Below, piece after piece: positions 58,016-64,000 of a stretch of DNA of 64,000 nucleotides. The translations under genes were made by a program, and so were the position numbers. The DNA is taken from contig GG745330.1 of NCBI GenBank assembly GCA_000151295.1, positions 1,251,438 through 1,315,437 of the forward strand, given 5' to 3'. The stretch is from Allomyces macrogynus ATCC 38327. Taxonomy: Eukaryota; Blastocladiomycota; Blastocladiomycetes; Blastocladiales; Blastocladiaceae. Numbering within the stretch: position 1 is the stretch's first letter; the number at the start of each line of letters is the position of its first letter. Below the pieces are notes generated by a model that did no database searches, had not been told where the DNA came from, and saw only the letters and a list, made by a program, of their open reading frames with translations.

Positions 58016-61000
58016 TCACGCCGTGATCGCCGACCTCAACGCGCTTCCGCGCCGCGGCCGGTTATCCCCATTCGTGACCTGAGCCACTCGCCCACCTGCC
58101 CCACCTCCCCTCGCGCCCACCGCCACATGCCCCCCCGCCGCCGCCGTCTCGCGCTGCAAGTTCTCCAAAATCACCCTCACCGTCTCTTGCTGTGACTGCA
58201 CGAAATCCCTGACTTCATGCTCCGACTCGGCGCGCAGGCACAGCAACGCCCAGACGGCCTCCTGCTTCGCAAGCGACGCGAGCTTGTACTCGATCTGCGC
58301 CCTTGCCTCGTCGCGCGCGGCCGCATCGACCAACGTGACCCCATCGGCCTCGTGCGCGTCGTCATTGCCAGCCTCGTCCGACTCCGACTCCGAGTCTGAA
58401 TCCGACGCCGGCGCGTCGGGCGCGTGCCGCCCGCGGACATACTTGAACCGCGCGGCCTTGGCGTCCGCACCTGCTGCCGTAGGCCGCGCGCCGGACCGCC
58501 GCATGAGCGTGCCGTGCCCCGAGACGGCGAGAAAGTCGGACGCCGACAATTGAGCGACTTGACCACGCGCGGTCGACTCAGCGGTTCTCGCCCGCGTGCG
58601 CAGCGCGAGCGTGTGCCGCCGTGCGGCCGCGGGGGTCGGGGGGAGGAGCGCGGCGCCCGGCACGGCGACGCCCGCGGACGGGACGCTGGCCAGGTCGGCG
58701 AGCGACGCGAACGGCGAGTCCGTCGGCGTGGTCCCCTGGCCGGGGGTAAACGAGATGGACAGCGTGGCGAGCGACGCGGCGCGTGCGAGTGCCGCGGACC
58801 GCGCGCGCTTATGGATGCGTTCGATGCGCGCGGCGAGGTAGAAATTGAGTGCCGACAGGTACATGCGAATCAAGTCGTCGGACGACTCGTGGTACTGCGC
58901 GAGCAGTGCCGTGAGCCGGTGGTAGTGGCGCGACTGCAGGACGCGCCGCGGCAAACCCTCGCCCTCGACGTAGAAGAAGTCGTAGAGGAGCGTGAGCGCG
59001 CGTCGGAGGACGGTCAGTTGCGCGCCGTCGAGCTGTTTCCACTTGCCCGTGCGCTTATCCCGACGACCGACGAGCTGCCACTCGATCGCGCGCAGAACTT
59101 GCCGCCAGACGCGCCGGAACAAGCGCGACGTGAGTTCATCGTCGAGCGTGTTGTTGAGCACTTCGAGCGTCTTGTTCAAGTAATCGAGCAGCGGCTGCAT
59201 GTCGTTCTCGATCGTCTCAAACGAGATCTGCTTCTTGCCGGCGCGCGTCTTGAACGTGAGTGCCCCACCATCGGTCCCGACCTCCCAATCACTCGTCGCC
59301 TGCGGAACCCCACCAAACGCGGCCGCGAGCGACTGCACCTTGTACTGCTTGACGAGCTGCAGCATGTACTCCTGCAGCCAGACTCCGATCTGGTTGGCCA
59401 TCATGAGCAGCACGTTATCTGCCATGACCGCCAGCTTCGCATACGCGTCCTGGAACCAGTAGTGCAGGTACCGCGACTCGGCGCGCGCCCAGCGCACGCG
59501 CACGCGCACTTTCCGGCCGGCCAGCCCGCGGGCGACGAGCGCCGGATGCACCTGCGCCGACCCGCGCCCGACATCCACCGTGTACAACTTCTCCAACGGC
59601 CCGCGCATCACGTCGCGTGCATCAAACTGCACGGCCACATTCCCGCACACGATGCCTGCGGCAGCCACGGCCGTCGCCGCGTCTTTCGCCTCGGGCAATT
59701 GCGCGGCGGCCGACTGTGACGGGTCCGGCGGCGGCGCAGGTGCGCCGACGGGAATCCCGTCGAGGACGGCAGCCATGAGCGTGAGTTGCACGGAAATGGC
59801 GGTCGTCGCGGGCACGGTGATGGCGTCGTCGACGTCGAGCGAGGGTGGTTCGCGCATAGGCGGCGGTTTTTCGCCGGCGACCACACGCGTCGCCTGAATC
59901 GCCGGCGACTGGCCGGCGCGCGTGCCCGCGACAGCGACGTCGACGTAGAACGCGTCCTCCTGGCCCGCGGGCGTCGCGGCGTCGGCGGCGGCCAGCATTC
60001 CGCCGTCGGGGCCGGGTGTGTCGAGGAGCGCCGAGTAGACGGTGCGGTCGGGCGCGTCGACGAGCACTTCCACGACGTGGCACGCGAGCAGCGTCTCGTC
60101 GCGCAAGTAAAACGGCGAGACGTAATCGTCGGCGGGCGGGTCCTTGGAGAGCGCCATGATCAGGTGTAGGTAGAGGTCGTCGACGCGTTTCTTGGCCGAA
60201 TAAATATTGTTGAGCCGCACGCACATGGGTTCGCTGAAACTGACTGGCACGCGCACGCGCCGCACGACTTTCGACGCAATCGACTTGTCTTTTTGCTCGC
60301 TGGCTCCACGGCCGCCGAGGTGGTGCCGCAACCGCTGCATGAGCGATTTCGACCGCTCGGGCCCGCCGACACCGCCACGGGGCGACCGGTCGCCCGACTC
60401 GGCAGCGACGGCCGCGGCCTGCGCCTCAGTTGCGGCCTGCGCCTCCTCCTCGAGCTGCAGGAGCAACGCAATCAATTGCCCCTGGAGCGCGTCCGAGTAC
60501 CGCAAGAGCGTCGCGCAAATCATTTTCGCAAACCGTTTCAGGGCGCGGTACTCGTGGTCGAACGACGGCCATGCGAGGGACTGGATCGCGTCAATTTCCT
60601 GGTGGAACGCGGAAAACAGGTCGACAACCGACGTCGAGTGCGCGTGGCCGTCACCCTGCGCGGTGAACGTATCCTCGGCAACCATGCGATGCGTCCAGAC
60701 ATCGGTCATGGTCTCGGACGTGCGCTCGATCCAGTCGTCGACCGCGTCCTGGAACCAGACCTGGTACCGTTTGGCCAAGTGCGCCTGCCGCTGTGCGGCC
60801 GCCGAGGGGGCGGGGGACCCGTCCTCGTTGGTTGGAGCTGCTGTTCCCGCGGCTTCGGCGACCGGGTCCCCGCACTCGTCCGACCGTCGCATGAGCTGCA
60901 GCATGCGGTTGTAGACGTGAAACACCTTGGCGATCTGCTGGTTGCGTGCATCGAGCCAATGCTGGTCGACGTGCGTGAATAGGTAGTCGATCAGGTACCG

Positions 61001-62257
61001 CGCGACATGGCGCGACGCGGACCGGTACGTCGGCCGGTCGCTGAAATCGCGCAGCGCGTCGAGTTCGCCGAGAATCGCCTCGGCCAAGTCGCCCACGCGC
61101 GCGAGGGCGTCACTGTCGCCACCGGGCGCCTCGATGGTATTGACGAGCCGCGTAAACTGCTTGTAGGCGACGAGCTTGAGGTGCGCGGGCAGCTGCCCGA
61201 GCGGGTTCGCGAGTTGCGGCGAGTTGCCCGGCCCGAGTGGTGCGGCAATTTCGGCAACCATGGAAAGTACACGCACGGTCACGTCAATCGCGGCGGCGAG
61301 CTGCGTGCGCGGGTAGTAGTCGGGGTGGTGCAGGAGCCGGTGCGTGGCGGTATCGACGAGGTACGTCAAAACGCGGCGTACATAGGCCGTTTGTGCGGAC
61401 GTGAGCGCAGCGAGGTGCTGCATCACTCCCTTGACGGGCGCGGCCATGGCGGCCAAGTGCGGGGCCAGGACTGTATCGAGCGCCGCGAGCGTCGACTGCG
61501 TCGGGTTGGTGATACCGCGCGCGACGGTGCCCGCGGACCCGCCGGCGCTGGCGCCGACGCGCGGTGGCGGCACGCGCAGGAGCGTGGCGGTCATCAGGCG
61601 GTCGAGGATGGCGACGGCATGGAAGGCACGGTTGATGCGCCAGCGGCGCTGCACGAGCGCGACCATGGCGTCGCCGGCCGCGTCGAACAGCGGGATGGCG
61701 GGCATGTCCGGGTTGGTGTCGTGCGCGTCCTGCTGCGCGCGTCGCAGCAGCGCGAGATAGTGGTCGTCGGCGGCGCGGCCGGGCGGGACAAAGAGCAGTG
61801 GCTCATCGAGCGCCGGCGTCGAGTACTTCGACTTGCGCGCGTTGCGTGGGTCGCGCGCGAGGTGGTCGAGCTCGGCCGAGATGTCGTATTCTTCGAGTGC
61901 CTTCCATTGTGCATAGTGGTCCTGGGAGTCAAAATCGTTTTGCGTGCGGCCATTGACGATACCGGCCTGCAGCTGGGCAAGGTAGCGCTGCAGGTCGCGG
62001 TAGAGGTGCTTGTCGTCGGTCTTGACCTTGATGGCGCGGTAGACGGGGTCGAGCTGCTTGTCGTTGGGCACGCCGAAGAGGCGGCGCACATACGTGGTCA
62101 TGGCGCCGCCGCCGTGTAAAGGCGCGTGGCCGTCGCCGCCGTCAGCATGGCGGTCGGTCCAGAGCGCGGAGCGCAGGACATAGGGATAGGCGTCGGGTTC
62201 GTCGCCAGTGGTGCCCGGAGCGGCAGAGACGACTGAGGACGACGGAGTCGAGGACAT
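58016..62257 (-). CDS. Munc13-homology (MUN/MHD) domain protein
   Basis: A single open frame of 1,413 aa from the ATG at 62257 (MSSTPSSSVVS); the frame extends 48 codons further without another ATG. The N-terminal half is largely helical (TTYVRRLFGVPNDKQLDPVY, then RTQNDFDSQDHYAQWKALEE). An MHD1-like segment lies near 540-720 (FHQEIDAIQSLAWPSFDHEY through CVRLNNIYSAKKRVDDLY). A beta-rich stretch at about 740-930 may be a C2 domain. The MHD2-like segment at about 960-1,130 includes WLQEYMLQLVKQ, LLDYLNKTLEVLNNTLDDEL and YHESSDDLIRMYLSAL. Munc13 relatives prime SNAREs for vesicle fusion; fungal relatives such as fission yeast Git1 and Ync13 act in signalling or septum-linked exocytosis. At 4.2 kb it is the longest intron-free gene in the window. 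Confidence 0.85.
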   Translation of the reverse strand: MSSTPSSSVVSAAPGTTGDEPDAYPYVLRSALWTDRHADGGDGHAPLHGGGAMTTYVRRLFGVPNDKQLDPVYRAIKVKTDDKHLYRDLQRYLAQLQAGIVNGRTQNDFDSQDHYAQWKALEEYDISAELDHLARDPRNARKSKYSTPALDEPLLFVPPGRAADDHYLALLRRAQQDAHDTNPDMPAIPLFDAAGDAMVALVQRRWRINRAFHAVAILDRLMTATLLRVPPPRVGASAGGSAGTVARGITNPTQSTLAALDTVLAPHLAAMAAPVKGVMQHLAALTSAQTAYVRRVLTYLVDTATHRLLHHPDYYPRTQLAAAIDVTVRVLSMVAEIAAPLGPGNSPQLANPLGQLPAHLKLVAYKQFTRLVNTIEAPGGDSDALARVGDLAEAILGELDALRDFSDRPTYRSASRHVARYLIDYLFTHVDQHWLDARNQQIAKVFHVYNRMLQLMRRSDECGDPVAEAAGTAAPTNEDGSPAPSAAAQRQAHLAKRYQVWFQDAVDDWIERTSETMTDVWTHRMVAEDTFTAQGDGHAHSTSVVDLFSAFHQEIDAIQSLAWPSFDHEYRALKRFAKMICATLLRYSDALQGQLIALLLQLEEEAQAATEAQAAAVAAESGDRSPRGGVGGPERSKSLMQRLRHHLGGRGASEQKDKSIASKVVRRVRVPVSFSEPMCVRLNNIYSAKKRVDDLYLHLIMALSKDPPADDYVSPFYLRDETLLACHVVEVLVDAPDRTVYSALLDTPGPDGGMLAAADAATPAGQEDAFYVDVAVAGTRAGQSPAIQATRVVAGEKPPPMREPPSLDVDDAITVPATTAISVQLTLMAAVLDGIPVGAPAPPPDPSQSAAAQLPEAKDAATAVAAAGIVCGNVAVQFDARDVMRGPLEKLYTVDVGRGSAQVHPALVARGLAGRKVRVRVRWARAESRYLHYWFQDAYAKLAVMADNVLLMMANQIGVWLQEYMLQLVKQYKVQSLAAAFGGVPQATSDWEVGTDGGALTFKTRAGKKQISFETIENDMQPLLDYLNKTLEVLNNTLDDELTSRLFRRVWRQVLRAIEWQLVGRRDKRTGKWKQLDGAQLTVLRRALTLLYDFFYVEGEGLPRRVLQSRHYHRLTALLAQYHESSDDLIRMYLSALNFYLAARIERIHKRARSAALARAASLATLSISFTPGQGTTPTDSPFASLADLASVPSAGVAVPGAALLPPTPAAARRHTLALRTRARTAESTARGQVAQLSASDFLAVSGHGTLMRRSGARPTAAGADAKAARFKYVRGRHAPDAPASDSDSESESDEAGNDDAHEADGVTLVDAAARDEARAQIEYKLASLAKQEAVWALLCLRAESEHEVRDFVQSQQETVRVILENLQRETAAAGGHVAVGARGGGAGGRVAQVTNGDNRPRRGSALRSAITA

Positions 62258-63476
62258 GGGCGCGGCCGCGTATCGCGGGTTCGGGTAGTGGTGCTGCGGT
62301 ATCGGCGACAATGGTCTGGGTGTCGGTGCAGGAGCGTCGCTCGGGTAGGCGAGTCGCGATGGCCTCGTTTGTCGTGTGTGGTCTGGTGGAGGAGCGAGCA
62401 CGGCCAGAGATGGCGGCGCGCCAAGCGCAGTTTATCGGGTGCTTGAGCGGAGGAGCCAAGTGCGGCCGGTGCCGAGCAGTGCCGTCGCAGTGGTGTCGCG
62501 CGCTTGATGGCGCTGATGGGGCCGATGCCGTCGTCGTCTGTATCGTCGTGTCGACCATGGACCATCGACCATGGGCCATCGACCATGGGGCATCGACAAG
62601 CGGTGGTTGCGTAAAGTGTAATCGCGTGTCGTGTGGCGCAGCGGTTCCGCACGAATTTTTGCATGGGCCTGCAGCGATATCACGGTACAAAAGCATGCGT
62701 GTCTCGCACTAGCACGCGACCGGACCGCAGAGCCTCACGTGCTGCATGCGGCGGGCCGCACGCGTCTCCCACCGCACCAGAAGGTCCCACGCTCAGCTGC
62801 ATCGCTCGCGCTGCTGCATCCTCCGCGGCCACCACCATCTCGCGCGCGCGTCCTCCACCTGCAGCCCTCTTCCCCCGCGCGCACCTGTCGCATCTGCTCG
62901 CTCTCTCGGCCCGCACCCGCCCGCCGTGGACAAGGACCCGCACGCGAGAGCTGCCGTGCCACCGCCGCCCGCTTCCACCGCAATCGCGGCCGCTCTCCTC
63001 GCAGCTCGTCCACACTTCGCCGCGAGACTGCGACCGTCTGCATCCCTGCTGCTCCAACACCGCTCGTCTCGAGAGGGCGCGTGTGCTCGTGCTCGCGCTG
63101 CGCTGATCCGGATTTGAACCCGCTCTGCGACCGCCGCCTTGAAGTGCGCTGGACTGCCGGTGCGCATCTGGCTCTGCACTGTGCCTGCAAGTCAAAGTCG
63201 ACCCCTCACTGACCTTGTCGCGTTCGTTTGCTCGCCCGCCTCGCTGTTCTCCGTCGCGCATTCTCGATCTCTTCCCTCTCCCTCACTCTCGCCGTCCCCG
63301 GTCCTCTCACGCCGTGGCCGCTTTGCTTGCGAATCGCGCCTTCTCTCGTTGCAGTCGCCGACCGTGGGCGCGGGCAGCTCCATCGACCCTCCGATCGCCC
63401 GCGTCGCGTGTGGGAACCAAACCGACCAACTTGATCCAGGCCTTCCACTTCACTCCGCCAACTCGCTGCCAGCATC
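62258..63476. other. Divergent intergenic region, Munc13-like / F-box gene
   Basis: About 1.2 kb with opposite starts. It contains three 14-bp tandem units at 62553-62594 and pyrimidine-rich stretches near 62770-62960 and 63240-63370. No gene is supported. Confidence 0.5.
62553..62594. repeat. Three tandem 14-bp near-palindromic units
   Basis: Units GACCATGGACCATC, GACCATGGGCCATC and GACCATGGGGCATC lie head to tail about 300 bp upstream of the Munc13-like start. Each contains the palindrome CCATGG. Confidence 0.9.
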
Positions 63477-64000
63477 ATGGATCCAACTCCGGCCCAGGCG
63501 CGCACTTCGCCACCGCCGCTCACCAGCTCGCCGCCGCCCGGCCCGTTTGCAGCGACGACGCCTGCCTCATCGTCCACGCCGCGCGCCGCCGGAATGCCGA
63601 CACTCGGCACCATGACGCCGCCGGCCATCTGGGGCACCACCGGCACCAACTACGCAGCGACCGGCCCGTCCTCGGCGCGGTCTCTGTCCTCGCTCTCTCG
63701 TCTTCGCGCGACCGGCGCCGATCATGCGCCCGACGTGCCGCCGCTCGATTTGCTCGCGCACGCTGCCGCCGACGTGATCGCGCCTCCCCCCACCCAACCG
63801 TCCCTCGCAACGACGCTCCCACACGAACTGCTGCTCAAGATCTTTGCCGACCTTCTGCCGCGCGACACCGACCAGGACCCAATGTGCGACGACGAGTGGC
63901 CGTCCCCACCGCGCCCACAAAAGGAACGGGTCCGCCGGCGCGCGTCGACGCGCGCCGGCATGGAGAAGATAGAGAGGGATGGTGGATTGGGGAGGAGAGT
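63477..64000 (+). CDS. F-box protein (5' part, truncated by window)
   Basis: The frame opens at the ATG at 63477 and is still open at the window edge. The first 115 residues are Pro/Ser/Thr/Ala-rich (MDPTPAQARTSPPPLTSS). Then SLATTLPHELLLKIFADLLP gives the classic start of an F-box (LPxELLLxIF). F-box proteins link substrates to Skp1-cullin-1 ubiquitin ligases. No substrate-binding domain is visible yet. The last 60-90 bases lose conserved character and may already be intronic, so the true exon end is unknown. Confidence 0.75.
   Translation, partial: MDPTPAQARTSPPPLTSSPPPGPFAATTPASSSTPRAAGMPTLGTMTPPAIWGTTGTNYAATGPSSARSLSSLSRLRATGADHAPDVPPLDLLAHAAADVIAPPPTQPSLATTLPHELLLKIFADLLPRDTDQDPMCDDEWPSPPRPQKERVRRRASTRAGMEKIERDGGLGRR

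Noticed and set aside
58424..59719. Plus-strand frame opposite the Munc13-like gene
   Set aside because: Shadow with Arg-rich composition.

Overview
This is a G+C-rich nuclear segment from a eukaryote. Genes are densely packed on both strands, introns are short (about 45-165 bp) and coding third positions are mostly G or C. The gene content points to a fungus: a Cce1/Ydc2-type mitochondrial Holliday-junction resolvase, a Cbf1-type bHLH factor, a Swc4/DMAP1 subunit and an Ssd1/Dis3L2-type nuclease with a Q/H-rich N terminus. It also carries genes expected of a lineage with microtubule- or cilium-based structures: a triple doublecortin protein, an ERICH3-like protein and a dynein-adaptor-like coiled coil. 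A zoosporic fungus, Blastocladiomycota or a relative, is my best guess. That placement is inference.

Layout (exon structures were assembled by hand from splice sites, reading phase and family alignment). 1-8.7 kb: VPS13 (-, C terminus beyond the window). 9.7-13.4: Dis3L2/Ssd1-type exoribonuclease (+). 14.7-15.2: RNA polymerase I/III subunit AC19 (-). 15.5-16.4: Nup35/Nup53-like nucleoporin (+). 16.5-17.7: mitochondrial ribosomal protein mL44 (-). 18.5-19.2: ribosomal protein uL14/RPL23 (+). 19.5-20.4: otubain (-). 20.9-25.1: a very large ATG4 (+). 25.7-27.3: Cbf1-like bHLH factor (+). 27.8-30.2: SAMHD1-like HD phosphohydrolase (-). 30.5-31.6: Cce1-like resolvase (-). 32.1-32.6: MAPEG/MGST3-like protein (-). 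33.9-36.7: glutaminyl-tRNA synthetase (+). 36.9-38.6: DMAP1/Swc4 (-). 39.1-43.0: a large unrecognised coiled-coil protein (+). 43.2-45.8: dynein-adaptor-like coiled coil (-). 46.6-48.6: triple-DCX protein (+). 49.2-51.1: UDP-galactopyranose mutase (-). 52.2-53.5: GDP-mannose pyrophosphorylase (+). 53.9-57.5: ERICH3-like repeat protein (-). 58.0-62.3: Munc13-homology protein (-). 63.5-end: F-box protein (+, cut by the window edge).

Most genes are ordinary housekeeping loci, often head-to-head or tail-to-tail. Two nucleotide-sugar enzymes (UGM and GMPP) are divergently paired. Three cytoskeleton-type genes lie within 43-57.5 kb. Introns share an unusual donor, GTNCGY with C at +4, usually with a CTGAC branch-like element. 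This internal grammar makes the exon calls fairly secure and exposes one probable GC-AG intron. I saw no tRNA, rRNA, transposon or CRISPR array.
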